A stretch of DNA of 64,000 nt from Coprococcus_C hominis (GTDB taxonomy: Bacteria; Bacillota; Clostridia; Lachnospirales; Lachnospiraceae): the NCBI RefSeq assembly GCF_020687505.1, contig NZ_JAJEQT010000008.1; one strand, written 5' to 3'. Position 1 is the first letter of the stretch. Every line of letters begins with the position of its first letter. The notes below the pieces were generated by a model. It made no database searches. It saw only the letters and a program-made list of their open reading frames with translations, and had not been told where the DNA came from. This document shows positions 41,546 through 50,495 of this stretch, one piece after another. Both the position numbers and the translations under genes were made by a program.

Positions 41546-43555
41546 TTAGTTCCCAAAAGTATGTATACCGAGCTTTGCGGCTGATCCCTTTGAGAAGTGC
41601 CAGTACATTGGTGAACCGTCACATTCCAGTACCACATAAACTGTTTTATCTTCCGATACATCACTAAAATCCAGATCCGGATAATTCTCTCGGATATCCG
41701 GTGCATCACCGTTCGATGCAGTAAATGTACCTGTGTAAGTTCCACCATACTCTTCATCGTTCGATACAAGCGATACAGTTACCTCTCCATCAAACAATCC
41801 ATCTACCAGATTACCAGAACGGGTTACCGTTACAAGCTCATCGCCAGCGTCCTCGTTGACAGATGTCTCAGTACCTGCACCGTTCGGTTTATCGTTGCTC
41901 CATGCACCTTCATAAACCAGATATGCCTGATTATAACCATCCATCTTGACGAACATCGTTCCCTGTCCACTTCGCACACCGTTCTCGTAATCACCATAAT
42001 AGAAGTAATAACCAGAACTCAACAAAGTAGAATATGTGTAAACGCCCGCAGCTTTTCCTGTATAGGAGCTGTCATAGCCATCCGTTGCATAAACATAAGA
42101 ATCACCGTCCATATTTGCAACAACTGTACTTGCATTATCGGAACCATCCACGTCCATCATGCCTGCATAATCGGAAGCTGACATCAGGCTGATTACCTGC
42201 TCCATCAGATCATGTCTGGCTGTCATCAACGCACGCTCTGACTCAATCTTCTCTGTATAAGAAGAGAAGTCCACATCCGACATGCTGTCCGCATATGTAT
42301 TGATAAAGGATTCTGCCTGATCATACTGCTGTGCATCCATCATATCATCCAAAACAGCATATGCACATGCCTTTCTTCCACTCAGAGCCGACTCATTCGT
42401 ACTGTCGAGATCCAAAGCATCTCCATAAGCAGCAATCTTATTTTCATAATCAGAGTTATCCATTGCATCGGCACGGTCTACATATGCAGTTACGAGGTTC
42501 TTCTTCAGACCGTTGTCATTTGTCAGGTTATACCCTTCCTTATATGCATCGATCAGAGAATCCGTATCACTGTAAAGATCATCTGCGTATTCATAGAATG
42601 CTACGATATCCTCACTGTTCTCTGTTACTTTATCTGCATCAAAGCCCGTGATTGTTGTACGGAACTCTGTGAAATTCTCTCTTGCCCCATCGCTTTCACC
42701 GGCACTAATCTGTGCGGATAACAAACCGTTCATAGCCGGAACCCGGTCATCAAAGATACCAAGTGCTGCTTCATACGCCGTGACAGCTTCTTCGTAATTG
42801 CTGTCTGTCATCGCCTTCTCAGCAACATCCATCTTCCTCTCATACCGTTTCTCTGGCGTAAAGAACAGGAAATATGCGCCTGCGCCCAGTGCCAATACCA
42901 CAACGACGCAGATAGCCACGATCAGACCTGTCTTTTTCTTCTTTGGTGAACCATCTTTGTTTACTTTTGGCTGTTTTGGTACCTTCGGTTTTTTCTCCTT
43001 CGGAGCTTTCGGTGGTTTCGGCGCCTTTGGCGGCTTTCCACCATTCATCGGCGGCATCTGTCCGTTATTCGGCATCATACCCATCGGTGCTCCCATTGAT
43101 CCATTTGGCATCTGTCCCATTGGTGCTCCCATCGGTCCATTCTGCATCTGTCCCATTGGCGCTCCCATCGGTCCGTTCGGCATCTGTCCCATTGGTGCTC
43201 CCATTGGTCCGTTCGGCATCTGTCCCATTGGTGCTCCCATCGGTCCGTTCGGCATCTGTCCCATCGGCATTCCCATCGGTGCTCCCTGTGGCGGAAGCAT
43301 CTGTGTCTTGTCCTCAAACTGTGGTGCGCCCGGTGCTGGTGCTGCACCCATCATCGCTGGTTCTGGTCCTGTCAAAACCGTCGTTGCACCTTCCGTATCA
43401 TCGTCATCCTCAGGTGTCATATCTTCTGCGCGCAATACCGTCGTCGCGCCCTCTTCTTCGTCATCAGTTTCTGCATCCATCGCACGTAATACGGTGGTGG
43501 CACCCTCTTCTTCATCCACGTCATATCTGGATTCCGGATTCTTATTTTCGTCCAT
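41546..43555 (-). CDS. Bitopic membrane protein with repeated TTVL motifs, Met/Pro/Gly repeats and MORN-like domain
   Basis: This 669-residue protein has five parts. (1) An acidic N-terminus with three copies of EGATTVL (residues 17, 35, 55), resembling threonine sites recognised by FHA domains. (2) A 12-residue MGQMPNGPMGAP repeat (about 96-160). (3) A Lys/Pro-rich stretch (174-208). (4) One transmembrane helix (210-232). (5) An extracytoplasmic part with TPR-like helices (about 240-450) and MORN-like repeats (YYYGDYENGVRSGQGTM, YEGAWSNDKPNGAG). The N-terminus is probably cytoplasmic. It may be a substrate of a Ser/Thr kinase (inference). A consensus-like promoter lies at 43595-43622. Confidence 0.72.
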   Translation of the reverse strand: MDENKNPESRYDVDEEEGATTVLRAMDAETDDEEEGATTVLRAEDMTPEDDDDTEGATTVLTGPEPAMMGAAPAPGAPQFEDKTQMLPPQGAPMGMPMGQMPNGPMGAPMGQMPNGPMGAPMGQMPNGPMGAPMGQMQNGPMGAPMGQMPNGSMGAPMGMMPNNGQMPPMNGGKPPKAPKPPKAPKEKKPKVPKQPKVNKDGSPKKKKTGLIVAICVVVVLALGAGAYFLFFTPEKRYERKMDVAEKAMTDSNYEEAVTAYEAALGIFDDRVPAMNGLLSAQISAGESDGARENFTEFRTTITGFDADKVTENSEDIVAFYEYADDLYSDTDSLIDAYKEGYNLTNDNGLKKNLVTAYVDRADAMDNSDYENKIAAYGDALDLDSTNESALSGRKACAYAVLDDMMDAQQYDQAESFINTYADSMSDVDFSSYTEKIESERALMTARHDLMEQVISLMSASDYAGMMDVDGSDNASTVVANMDGDSYVYATDGYDSSYTGKAAGVYTYSTLLSSGYYFYYGDYENGVRSGQGTMFVKMDGYNQAYLVYEGAWSNDKPNGAGTETSVNEDAGDELVTVTRSGNLVDGLFDGEVTVSLVSNDEEYGGTYTGTFTASNGDAPDIRENYPDLDFSDVSEDKTVYVVLECDGSPMYWHFSKGSAAKLGIHTFGN
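43085..43270. repeat. 36-bp coding tandem repeat, about five units
   Basis: Units of GGTGCTCCCATCGGTCCGTT-CGGCATCTGTCCCATT recur every 36 bp with few substitutions. They encode the 12-residue MGQMPNGPMGAP repeat of the membrane protein. Near-identity of units implies recent expansion or ongoing slippage, so copy number probably varies between strains. Confidence 0.92.
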
Positions 43556-43594
43556 ATCGTTTCCTCCTGCAAAACTGCAATACCTTCTTTACAG

Positions 43595-43622
43595 TTTATA
43601 CTTTTTCTACCTCATATGTCAA
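43595..43622 (-). promoter_or_regulatory. Promoter of the MORN-like membrane protein gene
   Basis: The minus strand reads TTGACA (43622-43617), a 16-nt spacer, then TATAAA (43600-43595). The start codon follows 40 nt downstream with RBS AGGAGG. Confidence 0.65.
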
Positions 43623-43649
43623 CATACTTTCTCGTATTTCACAAACGAT

Positions 43650-44375
43650 TTACCATTCTTCTCTGTTTTTCAGGCTCTGGATTTCCTCTGTGGTAAGTTT
43701 CCGATATTCACCACACGCAAGCGACTCATCCAGATACAACGGTCCCATACGCAAACGCTTTAAATATAGCACCTGCATACCTACCGCTTCAAACATTCGT
43801 TTAATCTGATGATACCGCCCCTCTGTGATCGTAATTTCGATCTCACTTTCGCTCCCTGCCTTGTGAATCTTCAGTTCAGCTGGTGCTGTGAGCAGCTCAT
43901 CTCCGATATCTACACCCTCAGCAAAAGCAGCGACCTCCTTCTTCGTGACCATGCCTTTGATCCTTGCATAATAGGTTTTTTCCACATGCTTTCCCGGTGC
44001 CAGCAGATCATTTGACAGCTTTCCATCGTTGGTTAAAAGCAACAGCCCTTCCGTATCTTTGTCCAGCCGTCCTACCGGAAATAAATCGCGTCGTTTTTGT
44101 TCTGTAATAAGATTCACAACTGTTTTTTCATGTGCATCTTTCGTTGCAGACACCACCCCCTGTGGTTTATGCAGCATATAATAAGAAAAACTCTCATACA
44201 CGACCATTTTACCCTGCACACAGACAACATCCTGCGCCGGTTCCAGCTTTTCCTCCGCATGGACACACATCTCACCATTTATGGTGACCTGTTTTGCCTT
44301 CAGCAGTCCTTTCACATCCTTTCGACTGCCAAAACCCGCATCTGCCAAATATTTGTCGATTCGTATTTTTGCCAT
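43650..44375 (-). CDS. rsuA: RsuA/RluB-family pseudouridine synthase
   Basis: This 241-residue RNA modification enzyme has an N-terminal S4 domain (about 1-60; IRIDKYLADAGFGSRKDVK) and a catalytic domain with the active-site Asp in GRLDKDTEGLLLLTNDG. It also shows KTYYARIKG and EGRYHQIKRMFEAVG. The family makes pseudouridine in 16S rRNA (RsuA, position 516 in E. coli) or 23S rRNA (RluB/RluE). The length and short C-terminus favour the RsuA group, but the exact site is uncertain. It is preceded by the small FliD-like gene and its terminator. Confidence 0.9.
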   Translation of the reverse strand: MAKIRIDKYLADAGFGSRKDVKGLLKAKQVTINGEMCVHAEEKLEPAQDVVCVQGKMVVYESFSYYMLHKPQGVVSATKDAHEKTVVNLITEQKRRDLFPVGRLDKDTEGLLLLTNDGKLSNDLLAPGKHVEKTYYARIKGMVTKKEVAAFAEGVDIGDELLTAPAELKIHKAGSESEIEITITEGRYHQIKRMFEAVGMQVLYLKRLRMGPLYLDESLACGEYRKLTTEEIQSLKNREEW

Positions 44376-44401
44376 ATTGCACCAGTCCTCCCATTTCCAG
44401 A

Positions 44402-44438
44402 CAAAAGAAGAAGATCCACAGTCAACCCGCGGATCTTC
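44402..44438 (-). terminator. Intrinsic terminator after FliD-like gene
   Basis: On the minus strand GAAGATCC pairs with GGATCTTC, followed by TTCTTTT. It lies 60 bp after the stop of the 44497-45183 gene and before rsuA. Confidence 0.7.
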
Positions 44439-44496
44439 CCATTCTTATTATCAATCCTCTTGGGGAGATTGAACTATATATTTCTGTCTCTGCTAA

Positions 44497-45183
44497 TTAG
44501 AATAAGCTATCGTAGAAGCTTCCAACTGACGCGCCTGCCACTGCTCCGTACTGATTGTAAAATACAGACGATGAATTTGCAGATGCATCGCTTGCAAGCT
44601 GCAACATACGACTCTGTGTATTACTGCCAAAAGAGAAATCTCCGGCAAACAGTTTCTTCACATCCGACATATCTGCGGATGCAAATGCCTCCTCGTCAAA
44701 TGCAAGTGTGTTATCACTTTTCACCGTAATTCCGATCTTGGCTAATGCACTTGTATAATTTCCAGTCTGAGAAGCCAGTCTGGATGCATCCTTCAGTACG
44801 CCTGATTTATCTGAATTCTGTGCACTCTCCATCACACTGTTGTAATTGCTGACAAAGCTCTTTACATTCTTCTGGATCTTATCTGTATCCGCACTCTGAT
44901 ACAGCTTCTCATCCTTCAATGTTTTCAGATCCTTCCATGCATCCTCGGATGCCGTCTTTGTCGCAGTATCCTCTGTCTTCGTCTCTATGTTACTCTTGGA
45001 AAACTGCTTCTGCGTTGCCTTCTTCGCACTATCGTTCGAATAATAATGCTTTGCAAGCTTCAGATAACTGCCGTTCCGAATGGAGTTGTAATCGCTGAGA
45101 AGTCCCATCAATCCACTGCTTGAATTGCTGGAAGATGTTCCAAGCATGCTATTAAAAAAATTGCTGCTAATATTCATACTCAT
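44497..45183 (-). CDS. Small protein resembling the C-terminus of flagellar cap FliD
   Basis: This 228-residue soluble protein has a Ser/Asn-rich N-terminus and no signal peptide. Residues 105-200 read like the FliD C-terminal domain: VKSFVSNYNSVMESAQ, a spacer, LAKIGITVKSDNTLAFDEE and DVKKLFAGDFSFGS. Full FliD is about twice this size or more, and no flagellar gene is nearby. It may be a stand-alone secreted or cytoplasmic relative known only as a Lachnospiraceae hypothetical, or a truncated FliD. It has its own promoter and terminator, so it is monocistronic. Confidence 0.55.
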   Translation of the reverse strand: MSMNISSNFFNSMLGTSSSNSSSGLMGLLSDYNSIRNGSYLKLAKHYYSNDSAKKATQKQFSKSNIETKTEDTATKTASEDAWKDLKTLKDEKLYQSADTDKIQKNVKSFVSNYNSVMESAQNSDKSGVLKDASRLASQTGNYTSALAKIGITVKSDNTLAFDEEAFASADMSDVKKLFAGDFSFGSNTQSRMLQLASDASANSSSVFYNQYGAVAGASVGSFYDSLF

Positions 45184-45229
45184 ATTCTCACTTCCTTTTT
45201 ACATTCTCCTACTATTCGTTCTTACCCGT

Positions 45230-45259
45230 AGTATACTACATATCCCACTGATTTGTAAA
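45230..45259 (-). promoter_or_regulatory. Promoter of the FliD-like gene
   Basis: The minus strand reads TTTACA (45259-45254), an 18-nt spacer, then TATACT (45235-45230). The start codon is 46 nt downstream with RBS AGGAAGTGAG. Confidence 0.5.
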
Positions 45260-45264
45260 GAGAT

Positions 45265-46293
45265 TTACGGATTTGGCGTCGAATCTTCCGTTGTTCCCTC
45301 TGTTGTGTCCGCACCTTCACGTTTGAGATAGATAACTTCATCGGTATACATGCCTGAATCGTCGGCGGTCTCTTCCCAAGTTGTCGTGCATGCCTCATCC
45401 GTGTATGCTTTATATTCCAGCAATGCAAGCTGTACCGGTTTGTCCACTGGAACTGTATAACTGCTCTCCAGTCCTTTTCCCTCTAAAATCTTGAACGTAA
45501 CTGTCCGCGTCATCATAGACTCGTGTGCGGTCGCGATTGCCTCCGGATATGTATAAGAATTTCCTTCTGTCACCCAGGAATATGATACCTTTTCCCCATT
45601 GGCATCGTAACAATAATATTCAAGCACCTTGTAATTGTCATCCAGAACATACTGGAATACATAAGATGCGTTGTCATTCTTATAATTTGTCTCCACAACC
45701 AGATCTCCGTCCTCACGGTAGATATCCTTGATCGTCTGATCCGCCTCTGTAAGGGAGATAATCATATCGTTGTGATTCGTGTTGATGATCGCATCTGCCA
45801 CATTTGGTTCCGGATAGATCAATGCATAACACGTCTTGTCCTCATCAATCAGATACCAATAACCATATTCTTTATCAAGCACCTGCACGATTCCATTTGA
45901 ATCCTCGTACGCCTGCAGATACGTGCCGTCCTCGGCAAACCCAAGGAACTGATATTCCGAATACACCTCAACACCATCACTGTAATAGATTGTATTCAAG
46001 CTGTAATTGTTTCCACCCGCAAGCAATGTATCCCCTTTGTTTGCATCATAGATTGCTTCCATCGTGACCTTCTTATCTTCCTCTGAAGCGGGTTCGCGCT
46101 TCTTTTCCTCTTCCGTTGTATTCTCTGCTTCCTCCCGGATATCTGCCAGAATATCTTCGGTCGTTGTCGCATCACTCTGTGACGCTGCCGCTTCGGTTGT
46201 CACCAGCACCAGTTTATCTTCTTTTCCGCATGCAGTCAGTGCAAGCATCGCTGCCGCCATCGCACACGCCACCCATAATTTTAACTTCCTCAT
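45265..46293 (-). CDS. Lipoprotein of unknown function
   Basis: This lipoprotein of about 342 residues has signal MRKLKLWVACAMAAAMLALTAC and lipobox LTAC, followed by a Thr/Glu-rich linker (about 30-75). The C-terminal 65 residues resemble a cell-wall bacterial repeat: FKILEGKGLESSYTVPVDKPVQLALL followed by AYTDEACTTTWEE (shown in parts). The middle (about 80-260) is rich in Tyr and Asp and not recognised. ATG 46293 follows GGAGAACAT. It lies 40 bp downstream of the flippase gene, so the two are probably co-transcribed. Confidence 0.7.
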   Translation of the reverse strand: MRKLKLWVACAMAAAMLALTACGKEDKLVLVTTEAAASQSDATTTEDILADIREEAENTTEEEKKREPASEEDKKVTMEAIYDANKGDTLLAGGNNYSLNTIYYSDGVEVYSEYQFLGFAEDGTYLQAYEDSNGIVQVLDKEYGYWYLIDEDKTCYALIYPEPNVADAIINTNHNDMIISLTEADQTIKDIYREDGDLVVETNYKNDNASYVFQYVLDDNYKVLEYYCYDANGEKVSYSWVTEGNSYTYPEAIATAHESMMTRTVTFKILEGKGLESSYTVPVDKPVQLALLEYKAYTDEACTTTWEETADDSGMYTDEVIYLKREGADTTEGTTEDSTPNP

Positions 46294-46333
46294 ATGTTCT
46301 CCTTCCCGCTCACATGGTTGCTGCCGCCCCACA

Positions 46334-47863
46334 TTAAGCCTGTCTCTTCAATACGCGTATCACAAGTTTCTTTACTTCTGCAAACTCTCCCATCTTGAAA
46401 TAAGCCACAAACATCAACAGATTTGACACGATCACAGACACGATTGCCTTCAGGATCAGCGCCAGAATTCCAACGCCCGGTATCTGGCTTGCAACCAAAT
46501 AGGTAAGTGTACATACAATCGTTGTCACGATTGTATAATACAGAAGCTTCCGTATATATTCCCATGCATTCCGCTTAAATAATACCGTAAACAGGTTGTG
46601 CAGAATCCACGGCATACCAACAGCCAGCACCGAAATAACGGTAGACAGGATAACACCATAGATACCAATAAACTGTACAAGAATAATATTCAGCACCAGA
46701 TTCACAAGTGCCGTCACAAGTGGACGGAACCGGTCTTCATGCCAGATTCCCGCTGCATCTTTGTAAGTGATCAGAATCTGGTTTACCTGGCTGATGAAGA
46801 AATACACAACCATGCAAACAACGACTGCAAATGGAAGCATTCGCTTCTCTGTTACCCAGAGCCGCATGAACGGCTGATACAGACAGAGCATAACCGCACT
46901 GCACATACCTGCAAGCCACATAATGATAAATGAAAGCTTCTTCAAATCCGTATAATTTTTTTCTTCCGTCTCCACCAGAATGCTGTTTCCGATACCTGCG
47001 GTACACGATACAAACACCACATTCATGATTCCGGTTACCGCAGTCAGCACATAGTAATAATTGTTGTAAAATGCATTCGCAGCAAGTCCTAAGAATGCCG
47101 ATATAACAATCGTATCCGCAGACGACACAATGACCTGTCCCACCTTCATGGTGAAGAGATCTCTGATACGGTTATTGATTTTCTTTACTGTCTCCTTCGG
47201 CAGCTTTCCGACTGCCTTATATTCCGGATACATCTTATTCGCAAAATATGCCGTTACCAGATTCGTAACGATCTGTGTGAAGATCTGTACAATCAGATAG
47301 ATATAATAATCACCGATTGTCATAACGACAACTAACTGTGCCGCATACTGGAACGTATTCGTCACAAGCATGACCTTGCTCGCTACATCATTTCTCTGGT
47401 GTGCAGTCAGCAGACTGTTCTTGTACGCGAGCAGCCAGTACGACATACAGGTACAGAACAGATTGAGCAGATACACGACATAGATGCTCACGCCCTCCGG
47501 CATATCACTCTTTACAAGATACGGAATAAACGGCGTCAGAATTCCGCCAACGACTGCGATTACCAGTCCGATGATCCGGTAATATTTCCGATATAATTTT
47601 AACAACGCGCAGATCTGCTCTTTATCATTGTCGATAATCGGCTGGTACATGGAATAAACCATCGCTGAACCAACGCCCAACTCCGCAAGGTTCAACACCC
47701 ACAGCACCGAACCAAACAAGCTGTTTAAGCCGAGATACCCATCGCCCATGTAGTACATAATTGCTGTACGCATGATAAATGGAAGCAGTATCTGATAGCC
47801 TTTCAAAAACATGCCAAACACAACATTTCGCGAGGCATTTCTTACACGGGTTTCCTGTTGCAT
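46334..47863 (-). CDS. Polysaccharide/lipid flippase (MVF/PST superfamily)
   Basis: This 509-residue polytopic membrane protein has about 12-14 helices and belongs to the polysaccharide transporter (Wzx-like) group. The N-terminus (SRNVVFGMFLKGYQILLPF) and MGDGYLGLNSLFGSVLWVLNLAELG are typical, as is the later TMKVGQVIVSSADTIVISAFLG. Such proteins flip undecaprenyl-linked oligosaccharides or teichoic-acid precursors. No glycosyltransferase cluster is adjacent, so the substrate is unknown. It is 24 bp downstream of alr and may share its transcript. Confidence 0.82.
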   Translation of the reverse strand: MQQETRVRNASRNVVFGMFLKGYQILLPFIMRTAIMYYMGDGYLGLNSLFGSVLWVLNLAELGVGSAMVYSMYQPIIDNDKEQICALLKLYRKYYRIIGLVIAVVGGILTPFIPYLVKSDMPEGVSIYVVYLLNLFCTCMSYWLLAYKNSLLTAHQRNDVASKVMLVTNTFQYAAQLVVVMTIGDYYIYLIVQIFTQIVTNLVTAYFANKMYPEYKAVGKLPKETVKKINNRIRDLFTMKVGQVIVSSADTIVISAFLGLAANAFYNNYYYVLTAVTGIMNVVFVSCTAGIGNSILVETEEKNYTDLKKLSFIIMWLAGMCSAVMLCLYQPFMRLWVTEKRMLPFAVVVCMVVYFFISQVNQILITYKDAAGIWHEDRFRPLVTALVNLVLNIILVQFIGIYGVILSTVISVLAVGMPWILHNLFTVLFKRNAWEYIRKLLYYTIVTTIVCTLTYLVASQIPGVGILALILKAIVSVIVSNLLMFVAYFKMGEFAEVKKLVIRVLKRQA

Positions 47864-47887
47864 AACTTTCCTCTTTCTACTACGAAC

Positions 47888-49033
47888 TTATGATTCCTGT
47901 GTGGAATCAATATAGACACGCGGTACACGCTGGGAGATATTGCATACAATCTCATCGACATTTGTCTGAAGCAGATCTGCCATCCACTGGATGGAAAGGT
48001 CTCCGCCAAGTAGCGTCACCTGATCGTTTCTCTGTACATCCGGGATATCTGTCACATCGACCATACACTGATCCATACAGACTCTTCCGATGATCGGTGC
48101 TTCCTGTCCACGGATCAGCACCTTTCCTCGGTTCGACAGATCTCTCCGGTATCCATCCGCAAATCCAACCGGCAGGGTTGCGATCTTCGTCGGACGCTTC
48201 GTCACGAATGTGCCGCCATAACCAACCTCCGTTCCTGTCGGAACCTCCTTCACCATAACCACATACGTGTACCAGCTCAAAATCTCCTTGAAGTTCTCTT
48301 TTTTGAACCCTTCTTCGTCGATTGGATTCAAGCCATATAAGATATCTCCGGCACGTACCATATCGAGCTGCGAATCCGGCATCAGCAAAATCGCCGGGCT
48401 GTTCGCCACATGATACTTCGGAAATGTGATTCCCATTTCCTTTAACTTCTCTGTCATACGCAGAAAGCGGTCAAGCTGCTTCCCTGCACTCTTATGATCG
48501 TACTCATCTGCACGTGCAAAATGCGTGAAAATGCCTGTCATATTCAGGGATTCCATCTGTGAAATCTCCTTGATTGCTTCAAGCGTCTCATCGTTATCCG
48601 GGAACCCGATCCGGCTCATTCCGGTGTCGAGCTTGATCTGTATATTCTGCTTTCTGCCCTGCCGTTTCGCTGCCTCGGCAACCGTCTTCGCATATTCCAC
48701 CGAGAATACTGGAAAGTCCAGATTGTAACGGACTGCCTCATCTAAGTCATAATCTCTGGTATCTCCAAGCACAAGAATCGGCTCTGTCGCGCCATGCTCC
48801 CGCAAGGCAACACCCTCGCTCCACAGTGCAACCGCATAGTTGGTCACGCCGCAGGCTTTCAATGTCGGATACAATCCTTCCGCGCCGTGCCGGTATCCGT
48901 CACCCTTTAAAACCGCCATGAGTTCGACACCCGGCTTTAATTTCTTGCGGATCTCTGCTAAGTTATTTTTCAGCATACCAAGATCTACGACGGCTGCTGT
49001 TCTTCCCATCCAAGGTTCCATACAATCTATCAT
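47888..49033 (-). CDS. alr: Alanine racemase
   Basis: This PLP enzyme interconverts L- and D-alanine for peptidoglycan. Residues include VLKGDGYRHGA with the PLP lysine (Lys43), KLDTGMSRIGF, the second catalytic Tyr in GYGGTFVT, and RVCMDQCMVDVTD. The usual AxxKADAYGHG is altered to KGDGYRHG, a mild divergence that could also fit a related amino-acid racemase. An in-frame upstream extension would pass through a terminator. Start 49033 or 49021 is likely, but neither has ideal RBS spacing. It follows the EctB-like aminotransferase gene. Confidence 0.85.
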   Translation of the reverse strand: MIDCMEPWMGRTAAVVDLGMLKNNLAEIRKKLKPGVELMAVLKGDGYRHGAEGLYPTLKACGVTNYAVALWSEGVALREHGATEPILVLGDTRDYDLDEAVRYNLDFPVFSVEYAKTVAEAAKRQGRKQNIQIKLDTGMSRIGFPDNDETLEAIKEISQMESLNMTGIFTHFARADEYDHKSAGKQLDRFLRMTEKLKEMGITFPKYHVANSPAILLMPDSQLDMVRAGDILYGLNPIDEEGFKKENFKEILSWYTYVVMVKEVPTGTEVGYGGTFVTKRPTKIATLPVGFADGYRRDLSNRGKVLIRGQEAPIIGRVCMDQCMVDVTDIPDVQRNDQVTLLGGDLSIQWMADLLQTNVDEIVCNISQRVPRVYIDSTQES

Positions 49034-49069
49034 ACCTTTCCATTTATCAAGTACATCAAAATTATCTAA

Positions 49070-49109
49070 AATAAAACACAATCGAGCAGGTTCATACATC
49101 CTGCTCGAT
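49070..49109 (-). terminator. Intrinsic terminator after the EctB-like gene
   Basis: ATCGAGCAGG and CCTGCTCGAT form a perfect 10-bp stem. On the minus strand it is followed by TGTGTTTTATTTT. It lies 34 bp after the aminotransferase stop. Confidence 0.7.
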
Positions 49110-49142
49110 TTACTTTCTACACAGATTATCTCTGTACAATTC

Positions 49143-50384
49143 TTACATCAATTCATTCATTGAATCTCTGATGATATCCAGTCCGCGCATCAATTCGTCA
49201 TCCGTTGCCACAAGCGCCGGCATCAGCTTCAACACATTGTTATCTCGGCCTGCACGTTCCATGATCAATCCCTTTTCAAAGCATTTGTTACAGATTGCCA
49301 AAGCAAGCTTTCCATCTGCAACCTGGACGCCCCAGATACAGCCGATTCCCCGGATCTCCACACCCGGTCTTGCAATGTTCTCATCCATATATTTGCGGAT
49401 GATTCCCTCTTTGCGCTTTACCTCAGCCTCAACCTTATGGTCAAGCATATATTCCAATCCTGCCTTCGCTGCAACCATAGAAAGCTGGTTGCCACGGAAC
49501 GTTCCGTTGTGCTCGCCCGGTGACCAGATATCTAACTCCGGCTTGAACATTGTCAGAGCAAATGGCATACCATATCCACCGATGGACTTCGACATTACGA
49601 ACATATCCGGTACGATACCTGCACGCTCGAACGAGAAGAAGGTTCCTGTTCTCGCACAGCCTACCTGAATATCATCCACGATCATCAAAATATCATACTT
49701 ATCGCACAACGCACGGACACCCTGCAGGTATTCATTGGAAAATACATGCACGCCTCCTTCTGCCTGTACGGTCTCGATAATGATTGCTGCCGGTTTCTCC
49801 ACACCTGAGTGGTCGTCCGTAAGCAATGTCTCCATATATTTGATTGTATCAAGCTCCGGGAACATATATGGTGCCGGAATATGTGTAACATCATTCAGAC
49901 ATACACCTGCGCCGCCACGGCTGCCCGCATCACTTGTGAGAGACAATGCGCCAAGTGTCATACCATGGAAACATCCCATGAGTGCCCAGATCTGATTTCT
50001 CTTCTTTACTTTACGCGCCAGCTTCAATGCAGCCTCTACGCCATTGGTTCCGGTTGGTCCAGGAAACATTACCTTGAAATTCAATCCTCTTGGCTGTAAC
50101 ACCTTTTCTTCAAAGAACTGCAAAAACTCTTTCTTCGGAACAGTCATCATATCCATCGAATGCATAATTCCATCACTCATCAGGTATGCAACCATCTTTT
50201 CCTTAATATAGTCATTGTTATGTCCATAGTTTAAGGCTCCTGCTCCGCAGAAGAAATCTATATATTCCTTTCCGTTCTCATCCTTCATGATCGAACCCTT
50301 TGAAGTCGTAAAGACCGCAGGGAAGCTTCTACAATAAGAACGTACCTCTGATTCATAATTCTCAAATACTTCAACGTCAGTCAT
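49143..50384 (-). CDS. ectB: Diaminobutyrate-2-oxoglutarate transaminase (EctB-like)
   Basis: This 413-residue class III PLP aminotransferase matches EctB along its length: ESEVRSYCRSFP, FFCGAGALNYGHNN, GPTGTNGVEAALKLARKV, ETVQAEGGVHV, VDDIQVGCARTG, the PLP lysine in MSKSIGGYGMP, and PGEHNGTFRGNQ. EctB makes L-2,4-diaminobutyrate from aspartate semialdehyde. The ectoine partners EctA and EctC are not in the window. Alanine racemase lies downstream and MurT/GatD upstream, so a wall or antibiotic-like use of diaminobutyrate is one speculation. Another amine substrate is also possible. Confidence 0.85.
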   Translation of the reverse strand: MTDVEVFENYESEVRSYCRSFPAVFTTSKGSIMKDENGKEYIDFFCGAGALNYGHNNDYIKEKMVAYLMSDGIMHSMDMMTVPKKEFLQFFEEKVLQPRGLNFKVMFPGPTGTNGVEAALKLARKVKKRNQIWALMGCFHGMTLGALSLTSDAGSRGGAGVCLNDVTHIPAPYMFPELDTIKYMETLLTDDHSGVEKPAAIIIETVQAEGGVHVFSNEYLQGVRALCDKYDILMIVDDIQVGCARTGTFFSFERAGIVPDMFVMSKSIGGYGMPFALTMFKPELDIWSPGEHNGTFRGNQLSMVAAKAGLEYMLDHKVEAEVKRKEGIIRKYMDENIARPGVEIRGIGCIWGVQVADGKLALAICNKCFEKGLIMERAGRDNNVLKLMPALVATDDELMRGLDIIRDSMNELM

Positions 50385-50495
50385 ACACTCGTACCTCCTA
50401 CTCTGTGTGACTCATTTTCTTCATAATCAAGCTATAATATACTCCTCATTCTCTCACTTCGCAAGTGAAAAAAGAATGAATTCTGTATTTCAGAC

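Noticed and set aside
43085..43270. Possible CRISPR-like array with 36-bp periodicity
   Set aside because: There are no unique spacers. The unit is continuous and in frame, encoding a 12-residue repeat. No cas genes are present.
42798..43763. Plus-strand frame encoding a Gly/Ile/Pro repeat
   Set aside because: It is the antisense of the 36-bp coding repeat and Lys/Pro region of the membrane protein. There is no RBS, and it runs across the true gene's promoter.
50460..50495. Hairpin CACTT-GCG-AAGTG after the GatD-like gene
   Set aside because: The stem is only 5-7 bp and the T-run lies on the wrong side for the minus strand.
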